The notes beneath the pieces are model-generated. The model was not told the origin of the DNA, searched no databases, and saw only the letters and a list, made by a program, of their open reading frames with translations. A program made the position numbers and the translations under genes. From an uncultured Croceitalea sp. (GTDB taxonomy: Bacteria; Bacteroidota; Bacteroidia; Flavobacteriales; Flavobacteriaceae), in the NCBI GenBank assembly GCA_947499565.1, contig CANMOV010000001.1, positions 682,001 to 746,000 on the forward strand: DNA of 64,000 nucleotides. The letters are read 5' to 3'. This document shows positions 24,225-33,191 of the stretch, piece by piece; the stretch's first letter is position 1; the number at the start of each line of letters is the position of its first letter.

Positions 24225-26225
24225 TTACTTATTTCTTTTTACAAAGGCGGGTACTACGGTTTCAAAAATAGGTTTCATTATTTTATCATCTTCCCTATCA
24301 TAACCTGAGATGACGATAGTTAAGTCCAATTCTTTTACGACTATAACCCGCTGACCACCGCCTCCCCATGCTAAGGTCATATCATAATTTTTGTTCCCCA
24401 CTTGTACAGGTGTATAGTACCAAAAATAGCCATAGCGATAGTTTTTGGGCATCCAATCTATGGCAGGTCTTACTATTCCACTAGTTGCTTTTTCTAGATA
24501 TGCTGCAGAAATAAGTTGCTCGCCATTTAATTTACCATTGTTGAGAACCAAGTTACCTAACTTAATCATGTCGCGAGACATTATACTTGCGCGCCACCCT
24601 GCCTCTGGTATGCCACTAATATGATTTGACCATTTATAATTTGTAATACCGAGCTTGTCTAGCAACTCTGTTTTAATGAATTCCTCAGCTGTTCCAGGTA
24701 CAACGGCATCAATAACTACCATCACCATTATTGGATTAAAATTACCATACAAAAACGTCTGAGACGCCGCAGTTATAGGTTCGCTTTGCTCTAAAAGTGT
24801 CTGAACCAGTCCTTGCCCATATAATCGAACTGAATCTTTCTCTATCTCCTTCCATTCATCATCATCTATATGCAACCCTCCATGCATGGTCAACGCTTTG
24901 TGAAGCGTAATTTTTTCGGCTCCATTGGTTAATTTTTCCCTATTGACATCTTTAAGAAAACCAATCAAGGGTTTTTCTAAATCTTCCATGCTTAGGTAAC
25001 CCATTTGAATGGCTCTACCCAAAACCAAACTGGTATATCCCTTTACCGCCGATGCCTGCCCGTGTGGTACATTAATACGCCCTTTTTTATAATAAGATTC
25101 AAAAACTAATTTGTTTTTATGTGAAATGAGTAATGCATCATAATTTCCATAGGTGCTTTTAAAAATCTCTTGGGACAATTGGAGTAAGGCTTTTTTATCC
25201 TTGTTATGAATGGATAAGGTATCCACAGCGATTCCATCGTCTTTATCTTCTGGTTTGGTGGTAACAAAAGCCTTATTTAGTAGGGGGCGCTCCCAGAAAG
25301 AGGTTTCCTGGGTAGCACTAGCCACAGGGCTCAGTACTGACGACAACCAAGTGATACTGCGAATAGCAGTTGTTGGAAATGCAGTACTATGGTTTCCGAC
25401 AATCACTTCCTTGTGCACTGCTAAACCATTATCTCTTCTATCATTTAATAATTTAACAAACGCCTCGATAGGTGCTACCACTTTCTCATCTTCTAATGAG
25501 CCGTACGCAATAAAAACATTCGCATTTAGACTCGTGCTTCTATCTGAAGTCTTAAAAGGTCCAAACTTTGTATTAAGTTCAGATAAATGAGCTACTTCTC
25601 CTTTCACCGTTGGACTGCCAATAATATAATTGTTAAAGCTATCTGGTTGCGTCATGAGGATATATGCACCAAATTCACCACTCAGTGAATACCCAAAATA
25701 TGTGCGGCTGTTAGTATTGGTTCGGTAGGTAGCGTCCACATAGGTAATTACTTCATTTCGAATAAATTCCAAATGTGTTTTAGCCTGACCTAATTGATAT
25801 TTTGCTTGAACTTCCGGTTTGCTATGTTCACTCATAGAGTAATCGCGAAACCGACTCACATGGGATCCTACTTCGTTCTTAAGGTCTTCATTAATATCCA
25901 ATTGCCAAGAAATTCCGACTAGAATAACCTCTTCAAGAATGAATTCTTGGCAAGCAGACAGTATTTCACGATGCCACGTCGCATCGGTATAATAAATAAC
26001 GGGATATTTTTTGTTCTTGTCCTCCGAGTAATCCTCTGGCAGCTCTATATAAAGTTCATAATTTCTCTCATTATTAGCATCTTTTATTGGAATTACTTGT
26101 ATTTGAGGCGATACTAAAGAGGTTCCTTCTAAATTCGAAGCAAAATCTTTTGCCCCTTTTTGCTGCGAGAAAGCAACAGTTGTAAATAAAGTAATGCACA
26201 GTGCTACTAATTTAATTCCGCTCAT
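24225..26225 (-). CDS. two-domain enzyme: enterochelin-esterase-like hydrolase fused to a serine hydrolase
   Basis: The protein has 666 residues with a signal peptide (1-20, VAFS|QQ). Residues ~40-300 form an alpha/beta hydrolase of the EstD/Fes type with nucleophile Ser 180 in GYSLSG, a late Asp region (YGSLEDE) and His (GNHSTAF). Residues ~340-666 form a class C beta-lactamase-fold domain with SAVK (Ser 392, Lys 395) and YGN in FLYGNFNP. Both sites look intact, so one exported polypeptide should carry two different serine active sites. It follows, by 60 bases, a related hydrolase with a dead active site (26286-27530) and is probably co-expressed with it. Confidence 0.87.
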   Translation of the reverse strand: MSGIKLVALCITLFTTVAFSQQKGAKDFASNLEGTSLVSPQIQVIPIKDANNERNYELYIELPEDYSEDKNKKYPVIYYTDATWHREILSACQEFILEEVILVGISWQLDINEDLKNEVGSHVSRFRDYSMSEHSKPEVQAKYQLGQAKTHLEFIRNEVITYVDATYRTNTNSRTYFGYSLSGEFGAYILMTQPDSFNNYIIGSPTVKGEVAHLSELNTKFGPFKTSDRSTSLNANVFIAYGSLEDEKVVAPIEAFVKLLNDRRDNGLAVHKEVIVGNHSTAFPTTAIRSITWLSSVLSPVASATQETSFWERPLLNKAFVTTKPEDKDDGIAVDTLSIHNKDKKALLQLSQEIFKSTYGNYDALLISHKNKLVFESYYKKGRINVPHGQASAVKGYTSLVLGRAIQMGYLSMEDLEKPLIGFLKDVNREKLTNGAEKITLHKALTMHGGLHIDDDEWKEIEKDSVRLYGQGLVQTLLEQSEPITAASQTFLYGNFNPIMVMVVIDAVVPGTAEEFIKTELLDKLGITNYKWSNHISGIPEAGWRASIMSRDMIKLGNLVLNNGKLNGEQLISAAYLEKATSGIVRPAIDWMPKNYRYGYFWYYTPVQVGNKNYDMTLAWGGGGQRVIVVKELDLTIVISGYDREDDKIMKPIFETVVPAFVKRNK

Positions 26226-26285
26226 TTTATCTTCTTTAATAATTGATAGTATTAATATATTGTTGACCTTTCCAGCAATGCTATT

Positions 26286-27530
26286 TTAATCCATATCAAA
26301 CAGTCCAGATTTAGCAAGTTGTCTCGATATGATATTTAATTGATTTCTTTCACGATTTGTATTCGCAGTTCCAAAGAAGGCAATAACCAAATCTTTTGAT
26401 GGCGATATATAAAGACCTTGACCTCCATGCGCCCCTTTGTACAAGTCGCCATCTTCATAGACAGCTCCCCATTGATAGCTGCTGTACATTGTTTCTCCTG
26501 TATGTCGTGATACTTTTTTAAGGTTTTGATTTACATTGTGGATGTTGGCTAAATGAGCATCAGAAATAATTGAATCGCCAGTATTTCTACCACTAGGTGT
26601 AAATGCCAAACCAAATCTAGCGAGATCTCTTAATGTAGTTGACATGCCATCGAGATAAGCCAGCGAAGTTCCGTTTGTATTGCTTCCCAATAACGCACTA
26701 TATTCCGCACCTATTCTATTCCATATTTCTTGTTCCACAAAATCGCTAAAGGTGAGTCCACTCAATTTCTCAACCAGCAGCGTTAACACCATAGCATCTG
26801 CATTACTAAATTGGTACTCTTTTCCCGACGGTTTGGCCGATTTTGCCTTAGCTAAGTCTTTAAATGGGTCAAAACTTGCCTCAAACGTTTCCAATGGAAC
26901 ACGCTCAATTCCAGAACTCATGGAAAGAATATCTATAACGGGAACACCCTCCCATCCTGAACCTATAAGGGCATCAAAATAGTAATCAATGGGTTGGCTT
27001 GTATCTATTAAACCTCTATCCTCCAGAATACCGATGGAAGTGCTTACAAAGACTTGAGTGATTAAAAAATTAACGTGCAAATCTGTTGGAAACATTCTAG
27101 GATAGCCCTCAAATACGATTTTACCTTTATGAATTATAATTAAGCCATTTACTTCTACTTGCTGCACGTAATCCGTTAATGATAACCCTCCTCCTTTTTT
27201 TAAATCACTGGATATAATAAAGTTTTTAACATCATCCCTTGGCATTTCTTCAAGAATTTTTGGTGTATCTGCCCTAAGTATCCGCGAGTGTTCCTTTATT
27301 TGCGAGAAGTTTAAATAATAATATCTTTCCAAATCACCATATTCCGTCCAATCACCTCCTTCAAAAATGCGTTTATGGAACCCATAAATTTCTTCTTTTG
27401 TAAATCCAGAATAATTATACGTTTCATATTTTGGAATTGAATTACCTGCGATAGCAACATTCTTTTTTGATGCGTTCTCGCATGATTGCAAAAGAATTAT
27501 AATGAACAAGACCAATATTCTATTTTTCAT
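26286..27530 (-). CDS. lipoprotein with beta-lactamase fold lacking SxxK and YxN residues
   Basis: The protein has 414 residues. The signal peptide ends in lipobox LLQSC (Cys 17). The fold is recognisable: VNGLIIIHKGKIVFEGYP, the helix FVSTSIGILEDRGL, DILSMSSGI, and late HGGQGLYISP. The nucleophile motif, however, reads LITQ at 156-159 instead of SxxK, and the second motif reads FSN instead of YSN. It cannot use the normal mechanism. It is the first gene of a two-gene unit with the two-site enzyme downstream, and it is divergent from a LytS/LytTR pair, which might control it. Confidence 0.84.
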   Translation of the reverse strand: MKNRILVLFIIILLQSCENASKKNVAIAGNSIPKYETYNYSGFTKEEIYGFHKRIFEGGDWTEYGDLERYYYLNFSQIKEHSRILRADTPKILEEMPRDDVKNFIISSDLKKGGGLSLTDYVQQVEVNGLIIIHKGKIVFEGYPRMFPTDLHVNFLITQVFVSTSIGILEDRGLIDTSQPIDYYFDALIGSGWEGVPVIDILSMSSGIERVPLETFEASFDPFKDLAKAKSAKPSGKEYQFSNADAMVLTLLVEKLSGLTFSDFVEQEIWNRIGAEYSALLGSNTNGTSLAYLDGMSTTLRDLARFGLAFTPSGRNTGDSIISDAHLANIHNVNQNLKKVSRHTGETMYSSYQWGAVYEDGDLYKGAHGGQGLYISPSKDLVIAFFGTANTNRERNQLNIISRQLAKSGLFDMD

Positions 27531-27712
27531 TATTTTTTTTGATTAATTGTTCTGATAAAAGTATAGATTCATTTATGTTAACTTTCTTATAGATGATAAA
27601 CACAATGATTAAATGATAAAATCATTTCGTCATTGATATATTGCATTGGTAAAGAAATTATGTAGAATGTATGTATTGATACTATCTTTATTAGGTTTTA
27701 ATAAAGCAGTAA

Positions 27713-28714
27713 ATGATTAAAAAACCTTTACGCAATACCATACTCCTTAACGTAGGGGCCTTTTTATTGGTTGCTATGCTAGAAATATTGGGTGGATGGT
27801 TATTCAGAGATAAATATGACACACCATATTCTTTTTATATCTGGCAACTTAGTTATGCACTTGCGATTATGGGTGTTATATGGGTAAACCATTTTGTTCT
27901 AATTCCGTTCGTTTATGATAAGAAAAACTATGTGCTCTATGGTATGCTGCTTATTGCGGCCATATTTCTTGGCGCTTTTTTAAAGGCTTATCCGGAGTGG
28001 ATTGGTGTTTATAAAATGTCTTCTTTTCTTATATATACCACAGGAACTGGTATGGCAGCCTTTTTTTTAAGAAGAAATATGATATTCAAAAGAGAAAATG
28101 CTGAGAAAGAAAAACTACAAAAAGAGATGGAGCTTAATTATTTAAAAGAACAGGTAAATCCGCATTTCTTATTCAACTCTTTAAATAGCATTTATTCCCT
28201 TTCTAGACAGCAATCGCCAGAAACACCAGAAGTGGTTATGCAGCTCTCAGAACTGATGCGATATCAATTAGAGAGTTCTAAAAAAGATACTGTTTTATTA
28301 AAAGAAGAACTGGAATTTATAGAAAATTATTTATTGCTAGAAGAAAAAAGATTGAGTAAACGTTGTACCATCGAATTCTTAATTGGGGGAGAATTATTAG
28401 ATTTTAGGATAGCTCCCATGCTGCTAATTCCATTTGTTGAGAATGCGATTAAACATGGCGCCCATAGCACCAATAAGCAAAGTTCAATTGATGTCTCAGT
28501 CTCCATAAAGGGCACCACACTTCATTTCTCAGTAGAGAATTCGAAGCCTCCTTTAGTTACCGAATCCAATAGAAAAGGTTTGGGGCTAGAAAATGTAAGA
28601 AGACGCTTAAGCCTATTATACTCCAACGCTCATAGCATTGAAATTAGTGCTAAGGAAAAAACGTATCGTGTAAATTTAGCTATTGACTTAACAAGTTCAA
28701 TAATAAAAAGATAG
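27713..28714 (+). CDS. LytS/YehU-type sensor histidine kinase
   Basis: The protein has 333 residues. About four membrane segments lie in the first 120 residues (AFLLVAMLEILGGWLF, SYALAIMGVIWV, MLLIAAIFLGAFL, GTGMAAFFL), then a coiled coil. The His_kinase domain has His 151 (NPHFLFNSLNS), an intact N box (VENAIKHG) and G box (GLGLENVRRR). It is followed after three bases by its LytTR regulator. It is divergent from the two hydrolase genes at 24225-27530 across a 180-base shared promoter region. Confidence 0.93.
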   Translation: MIKKPLRNTILLNVGAFLLVAMLEILGGWLFRDKYDTPYSFYIWQLSYALAIMGVIWVNHFVLIPFVYDKKNYVLYGMLLIAAIFLGAFLKAYPEWIGVYKMSSFLIYTTGTGMAAFFLRRNMIFKRENAEKEKLQKEMELNYLKEQVNPHFLFNSLNSIYSLSRQQSPETPEVVMQLSELMRYQLESSKKDTVLLKEELEFIENYLLLEEKRLSKRCTIEFLIGGELLDFRIAPMLLIPFVENAIKHGAHSTNKQSSIDVSVSIKGTTLHFSVENSKPPLVTESNRKGLGLENVRRRLSLLYSNAHSIEISAKEKTYRVNLAIDLTSSIIKR

Positions 28715-28717
28715 TTA

Positions 28718-29416
28718 ATGATTAAAATTGGTATTGTAGATGATGAGTTATTAGCTCGTAAAGTGTTAGAAGAATATTGTGCGAAAATCGACAACTTCCA
28801 ATTGGTGTTAAGCACTGGAAATCCGCTTGAATTTGTCAATTTCGTCCAGCAAAATGAAGTTGACCTAATCTTTCTTGATATAGAAATGCCAGAACTTAAT
28901 GGCATGGAAATTTTACGCTCTATGATAAAGCCCCCTAAAGTAATTTTAACTACGGCCTATTCAGAATATGCATTAGAAAGTTATAATTATGGTGTTGTAG
29001 ATTATTTGTTAAAACCTATAAAGATTGAGCGTTTTATAAAAGCAATAAACAAGATTGAAGTTCCTAAAATAAAGCAACCTGAAAAAGAAAGTGGCGACGA
29101 AGAATTACAGATAAAACATGATGGAATGCTTGTTAATATTACATTTAATTCGATTCTGTATATTCAAAGTTTTGGAAATTATTTGAAGATTTTTACAGAT
29201 TCTAGAATGTACTTAATCTCCGATACATTAATTAATATTACTACAGTATTACCAAAGAATTTTCAGCGTACGCATAAATCCTATATTTCAAATTTGGGTC
29301 GTGTTACTAAAGCCACTCGAACGTATGTGCTTATAGGAGATAAAAATGTACCTATAAGCGCTATGTATAAGGTTGCTGTTTTTGAAAAATTGAATACTTT
29401 AAAACACCTGTTCTAA
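28718..29416 (+). CDS. LytTR-family response regulator
   Basis: The protein has 232 residues. The receiver has phospho-acceptor Asp 54 (IFLDIEMPELNG) and the switch Lys in DYLLKP. The LytTR domain covers ~130-232 (ILYIQSFGNYLKIF, FQRTHKSYISN). It starts three bases after the kinase stop. The C-terminal LytTR domain lacks the more usual VNR variant and has THKSY, a common alternative. Targets are unknown; the divergent hydrolase unit is a candidate. Confidence 0.93.
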   Translation: MIKIGIVDDELLARKVLEEYCAKIDNFQLVLSTGNPLEFVNFVQQNEVDLIFLDIEMPELNGMEILRSMIKPPKVILTTAYSEYALESYNYGVVDYLLKPIKIERFIKAINKIEVPKIKQPEKESGDEELQIKHDGMLVNITFNSILYIQSFGNYLKIFTDSRMYLISDTLINITTVLPKNFQRTHKSYISNLGRVTKATRTYVLIGDKNVPISAMYKVAVFEKLNTLKHLF

Positions 29417-29469
29417 TGCGAAATCACGTCATATGCCCGTCCATGAGTGCCCTATGCAGAAAATTATAG

Positions 29470-29730
29470 TACATTCTTTTTTTTAGGTTAACCATTGCTT
29501 ATAGTCAAACCTATGTGACCTATAGCATTCCTAAGTCCATTAGGGACCCACAAATTCAAAAAGATACAATTGGTATTCCACACGCGTTTTTATTTAAGAT
29601 GTGGTCTTCCTCCTCCCACCTTATGAATTCAAAAGATGGGAAAGATACCTTAGAAGTTAAGATTGCATTTGCTAATTTTCCTGCGCCAACAATAGGTATT
29701 TTTTGTATTTCCATCTCCTACTTATTATGA
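29470..29730 (+). pseudogene. probable remnant of a secreted-protein gene
   Basis: A frame of 86 codons runs from a stop at 29467 to a stop at 29728, with no ATG start. It begins with a hydrophobic stretch ending in AYSQ, like the end of a flavobacterial signal peptide, followed by a polar beta-like segment (TYVTYSIPKSIRDPQ). The start codon and most of the C-terminal part seem lost. Its end overlaps the 3' end of the aminotransferase gene on the other strand. No homologous family is recognised, so decay is inferred from the missing start only. Confidence 0.35.
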
Positions 29731-30872
29731 GACAGTTTGATTGGCTGGCTGGCGGCAGTCTTTTTTAGTATTTCTGTTAATTTTTCGAGGGTTGTTCCTA
29801 ACTTTTCAATTTTCATATAACCAAATCCCAACCTGAAAAACCTTTTTGTTTCTCCAAACCATTCTCCATTTGCTATTTGAATTCCAGCTTGTTTTGATAG
29901 CGCGTAAAATTCTTCTATCTCTTTTTGACTGAACTTTGTTTCCCTTAATTTTATACAGCAAAGAGCTCCTGCAGCTGGTTCAATCCAGTTTATGAAATTT
30001 CCATTCCGTTCAACCCATTCTTTTGTAAGTTCTAATCCTTTTGCAACGTGTATTCTTCTTATCTGAAGTATTTTAGTTTCGTTTTTTAGAACTTGAGAGG
30101 CGACGTATTCGTCTAAAACTGAATTTGATATTACAGTATTAATTTTTACTGTAGTTACTTCTTTTATAAAATTATCATCACTTGAATATAACCATCCAAC
30201 TCTTAGTCCCGGTGTTCCATGAGATTTTGATACTGATGAAACCGTAATTATATTATTCTTAAAGCCTGCAAATGTTGGTATTACCTTATTATTCCCATAA
30301 GTAGCCTCACGATAGGTTTCATCAATCAATAATCTACATTCTGGGTACTCCTTATTTAAACGTGTTGAAATTTTTTCAACTTTTTCCCTACTAAGTGTTG
30401 TTCCAGATGGGTTTAAGGGGGTAACCAATAGTATTAGCTTCGTTTTTTTAGAAATGATTTTAAATAATGCATCTTCACTTAATTGGTATTTTTCTTCAAA
30501 AGATAGCTTTAGTAATTTCCTTTTGAACCCTAAACCTTCTATCAAATCCATTGTTGGTGGAAAATTTGGCTGTACAGTAAGTACTTCATCGCCTATCTCG
30601 CATGAGCAGAGCATCGCTAAAAAATTTGCAAATGCAGCGCCATTTGTTATTACAATATGTTCTTTCGCTACTTTTAATTTCTTACCAACTAATGCTCGTA
30701 ATTTCTCATCCCCCTGGGATGTGCCATATTCCAATTTTAATTTTTTTAAGCCTTGTTTAAATGATTCATCCCAAATCTCTTCCAGAATTAAATCTTTATT
30801 GGTGCTTTCTGCTAAATTTAGTGCTAGCCTATCATCCAATAGGCTAATTATCTCGTTAATTGGGAATTTCAT
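29718..30872 (-). CDS. PLP-dependent aminotransferase, class I/II
   Basis: The protein has 384 residues of fold-type I. The pyridoxal-phosphate Lys is Lys 216 in SSVSKSHGTPGLRVGW; the phosphate and ring contacts NPSG (154-157) and DETY (184-187) and the NGAAFANF loop are also present. It resembles aspartate/tyrosine aminotransferases and the amino-acid-modifying class I enzymes found in natural-product clusters. The substrate cannot be named. It is the last gene of a five-gene minus-strand cluster (32361 to 29718), one base from the previous stop, with a KLSHNK C-terminus. Neighbours are small unknown proteins and an NTF2-like protein, an unusual company for primary metabolism. Confidence 0.88.
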   Translation of the reverse strand: MKFPINEIISLLDDRLALNLAESTNKDLILEEIWDESFKQGLKKLKLEYGTSQGDEKLRALVGKKLKVAKEHIVITNGAAFANFLAMLCSCEIGDEVLTVQPNFPPTMDLIEGLGFKRKLLKLSFEEKYQLSEDALFKIISKKTKLILLVTPLNPSGTTLSREKVEKISTRLNKEYPECRLLIDETYREATYGNNKVIPTFAGFKNNIITVSSVSKSHGTPGLRVGWLYSSDDNFIKEVTTVKINTVISNSVLDEYVASQVLKNETKILQIRRIHVAKGLELTKEWVERNGNFINWIEPAAGALCCIKLRETKFSQKEIEEFYALSKQAGIQIANGEWFGETKRFFRLGFGYMKIEKLGTTLEKLTEILKKTAASQPIKLSHNK

Positions 30873-30873
30873 T

Positions 30874-31227
30874 TTATTTTTTATCCAGTTTTTCTAATAA
30901 CTTTTTTAACGTTTTGGCTTTGCCAGCCATATAAGAATCAGTTAACCATATACAAAGTTTCTTTTCTTTAAAATAAATAACCAAGCTCGCTTTTTTACAA
31001 GATTTTGTGTCTGGAAAAAATGGAACTCCATTACATATCCATGTAAAAACCCTTATCCATTTTGCCAGTCTAAGGAACCAGATTTTATTTAATTGAATTA
31101 ATTTTATATGATTATAGGAGTAAAATCCAGAATTTTGTACTGTCTGTTTATCAACTAATTGAAAACCATTATCAAGAAATTTAAATTCAATTTTTGGTTT
31201 TTTATATAATAAAATGTTTTCGCACAT
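30874..31227 (-). CDS. hypothetical protein, PH-like fold possible
   Basis: The protein has 117 residues and ends one base before the aminotransferase start region. It has no signal peptide or membrane segment. The pattern is of alternating strands with several Trp residues (IKLIQLNKIWFLRLAKWIRVF, ASLVIYFKEKKLCIWLTDS) and one C-terminal amphipathic helix rich in Lys. This is reminiscent of a small PH-like or SPASM-free carrier domain, but I recognise no family. Base composition is like that of its neighbours. The tight spacing suggests it works with the aminotransferase. Confidence 0.6.
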   Translation of the reverse strand: MCENILLYKKPKIEFKFLDNGFQLVDKQTVQNSGFYSYNHIKLIQLNKIWFLRLAKWIRVFTWICNGVPFFPDTKSCKKASLVIYFKEKKLCIWLTDSYMAGKAKTLKKLLEKLDKK

Positions 31228-31264
31228 ATTGCTAATTTTCTAATACCCTCTTCGCGGTAATGTT

Positions 31265-31741
31265 TTACGCAATCACCTGTGTATAATAATCAGTAAGGTA
31301 TTCTTCAAAATCTGGATTTGTTGGCTTTTTTAAAACATTTGATATCCAAGAATTTCTTTCATGCCATATAATTCCTAACTCCCAAACACAAAATTGAATG
31401 CCCTTATCTGAGTACGCTGTAAATAACTCAGGAGTATCATATTCTACAAGATAAACATGATTTTGCATCATATTTTCCCCAATCCACCAATTAATTATAC
31501 AATAGACTCCATCCCGTGATTCATGCATCATTACGCAACCAATTTTATATGTTGGCAATTCATAATTTTTAGAATTTTCAATCCAATCATTTAACTTGAT
31601 TAATACATTCTGATAAATTTCTTTTGACTTAAAAACATCGTTTATTGTTAAGGTATAGACTTTAAATTTCCAATCAGCAACTTGGACAATCTCGCAATAC
31701 TCAACTTTTCTATCTTTATATTTTTCTATCGTATATTTCAT
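31265..31741 (-). CDS. hypothetical cytosolic protein of the aminotransferase cluster
   Basis: The protein has 158 residues with no export signal. It is rich in aromatic residues, especially Trp (VADWKFKVYTL, IINWWIGENMMQNHVYLVEY, ELGIIWHERNSWISNVL), and looks like a compact alpha/beta domain. The conserved-looking His/Cys/Trp positions could bind a ligand, but I do not recognise the family. It is 37 bases upstream of the 117-residue gene and 14 bases downstream of the small membrane protein gene, all on one strand. Confidence 0.65.
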   Translation of the reverse strand: MKYTIEKYKDRKVEYCEIVQVADWKFKVYTLTINDVFKSKEIYQNVLIKLNDWIENSKNYELPTYKIGCVMMHESRDGVYCIINWWIGENMMQNHVYLVEYDTPELFTAYSDKGIQFCVWELGIIWHERNSWISNVLKKPTNPDFEEYLTDYYTQVIA

Positions 31742-31755
31742 AGTTTAAGTTTGTT

Positions 31756-31992
31756 TTAATCGCTATTGCCCCTATTAGTTCGTAATCTTTTTATATGATA
31801 TCCATGTAGAAATACGGTAATGATACAGCCCAAAATAAGCGGAGTAGAACTAATTAATATGCCATATAAAACATAACCCACATTAGCGATTAGTGAGATT
31901 AATCGAAGTTTATATTCACCTTTGACTCCCATTGAATATAAATGAATCATTAAAACGGCGTAACCAATACTGTCAATTAAAACAGGGTTCAT
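31756..31992 (-). CDS. small membrane protein, YgjV-like
   Basis: The protein has 78 residues with three hydrophobic segments (IGYAVLMIHLYSMG, RLISLIANVGYVLYGIL, LILGCIITVFLHGYHI) and a basic cytosolic tail (KRLRTNRG). The pattern recalls small YgjV-type inner-membrane proteins of three helices. Function unknown. It is the second gene of the aminotransferase cluster, 21 bases after the NTF2-like gene. Confidence 0.6.
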   Translation of the reverse strand: MNPVLIDSIGYAVLMIHLYSMGVKGEYKLRLISLIANVGYVLYGILISSTPLILGCIITVFLHGYHIKRLRTNRGNSD

Positions 31993-32013
31993 ATGTTAGT
32001 TTGGTCTTATTAT

Positions 32014-32361
32014 CTAAGAAGTTGTTTTTCTAAAGGCATTTATCATTTTTATTTTATCTCCCTTAAATTGGAGTAAATCACATCCAAATATTATGGACTT
32101 ATCTTTAAATACATAAGTCCACTCATAAACCCCAAAATCTTCGTATACTTTTACATTTTCCACGTATGCTTTGCCTCCTGAATCATGTTCCATCATATTT
32201 CTGACGCCTTCCATAACAGTTTTCTTACCATTATAAGTTGTTCCAGGTTCGGGGCCAACCGATGCTTTATAAATACAATCCTCCGTAAAAAATGAAGCAA
32301 TCTTATCTGTTTTTTGGTTACCCCAAGCTTCAATAAATTTTAATAAATTTTCTTTTGTCAT
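32014..32361 (-). CDS. NTF2/SnoaL-like protein
   Basis: The protein has 115 residues in the NTF2-like cone fold: an N-terminal helix (LKFIEAWGNQKTDKIASFFTEDCIY), then GKKTVMEGVRNMMEHDSGG, a beta sheet (YVENVKVYEDFGVYEWTYVF) and GCDLLQFKGDKIKMINAFRK. Family members include polyketide cyclases, hydratases and ketosteroid isomerases, as well as non-enzymatic small-molecule binders. It heads the five-gene cluster that ends with a PLP aminotransferase, so a role on a small biosynthetic intermediate is plausible. Confidence 0.85.
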   Translation of the reverse strand: MTKENLLKFIEAWGNQKTDKIASFFTEDCIYKASVGPEPGTTYNGKKTVMEGVRNMMEHDSGGKAYVENVKVYEDFGVYEWTYVFKDKSIIFGCDLLQFKGDKIKMINAFRKTTS

Positions 32362-32456
32362 AATCTTAAGTTTTTAATTCACGTTTATAAAAGTTGCATT
32401 CATATTTTCTATTTACAATCCATTTTAATAGCATGTTATTATTGTATCTCCATGCC

Positions 32457-33131
32457 TTATTTCCAAGTTATAATGTCTTTAATATTTCTTCTGGACTTTG
32501 GGCGCTTCGGGTTTTCCTTTCGGTAGCCAAAAGCCACCATATAGGATAGTCCATATTTTTCCATGTCTAATCCAAATTTTTCCCTTAAGAGAACTTCTGC
32601 TTTTTCTTTGATAAAGCCTTCAATAGGACAGCTATCAACACCAATCATAGCCGCCGCTGTTAACATATTTCCTAGGGCTATATAGGCTTGTTTAGATGCC
32701 CAATCAAACATTTTTCTATCGGTATCCAAGACAAAATCATTTTCTTGGAACTCTTTAATAAGGCCCAAATATCTTTTAATAACCGCCTCAGGAAATTGCT
32801 TCACTTCTTTTAATAAGTGCATCAAATAAGTAGAGTTCCATCTGGTCATTGGCGCTTTCATACTCAAACCCAAGACAAAATGGCTTGCAGTATTTAATCT
32901 TAATGGTGCTCCTGTTACTATGGGTCGCAATGCTTCACGTAATTCTGGGCTCTTTACAACCACAAAATGCCAAGGCTCAAAACCAAAAGAACTTGGAGAT
33001 AGGTTTGCTATCTGTAGAATAAAGTTGATATCATCATTAGACAGTTTTTTGCTAGTATCAAATTCTTTTGTCGCATGCCTATATTGGAAGACATCTATGA
33101 TATCTTTTTTTGAAATTATGGGTGCTTTCAT
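32457..33131 (-). CDS. FMN-dependent nitroreductase, NfsB-like
   Basis: The protein has 224 residues. Nitroreductase features include the FMN-binding RHATKEFD near residue 18, the SPSSFGFEPWHFVVV strand, and the C-terminal NMLTAAAMIGVDSCPIEGF and GYRKENPKRPKSRR motifs. Members of this group reduce nitroaromatics or quinones with NAD(P)H. It is divergent from an HxlR-type repressor gene 100 bases away. That is a classic pairing in which the repressor senses electrophiles or quinones through Cys and controls the reductase. Confidence 0.92.
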   Translation of the reverse strand: MKAPIISKKDIIDVFQYRHATKEFDTSKKLSNDDINFILQIANLSPSSFGFEPWHFVVVKSPELREALRPIVTGAPLRLNTASHFVLGLSMKAPMTRWNSTYLMHLLKEVKQFPEAVIKRYLGLIKEFQENDFVLDTDRKMFDWASKQAYIALGNMLTAAAMIGVDSCPIEGFIKEKAEVLLREKFGLDMEKYGLSYMVAFGYRKENPKRPKSRRNIKDIITWK

Positions 33132-33143
33132 TTTTTATTATTA

Positions 33144-33162
33144 TACTATAATTAATATAGTA
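33144..33162. promoter_or_regulatory. inverted repeat in the nitroreductase/HxlR divergent promoter
   Basis: The arms TACTATA and TATAGTA flank a five-base centre. A second short palindrome AGTATACT lies at 33172-33179. Both sit between the divergent genes, a good place for HxlR-type dimers to bind and control both directions. Confidence 0.55.
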
Positions 33163-33183
33163 GCAATAATAAGTATACTATCT

Positions 33184-33191
33184 TATCTTTG
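33184..33191 (+). promoter_or_regulatory. -7 promoter box for the HxlR gene
   Basis: TATCTTTG matches the Bacteroidota -7 consensus TAnnTTTG exactly and lies 40 bases upstream of the ATG at 33232. No convincing -33 TTG was found at the usual distance. The AGTATACT palindrome ends 4 bases upstream, so a bound repressor would block this promoter. Confidence 0.55.
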
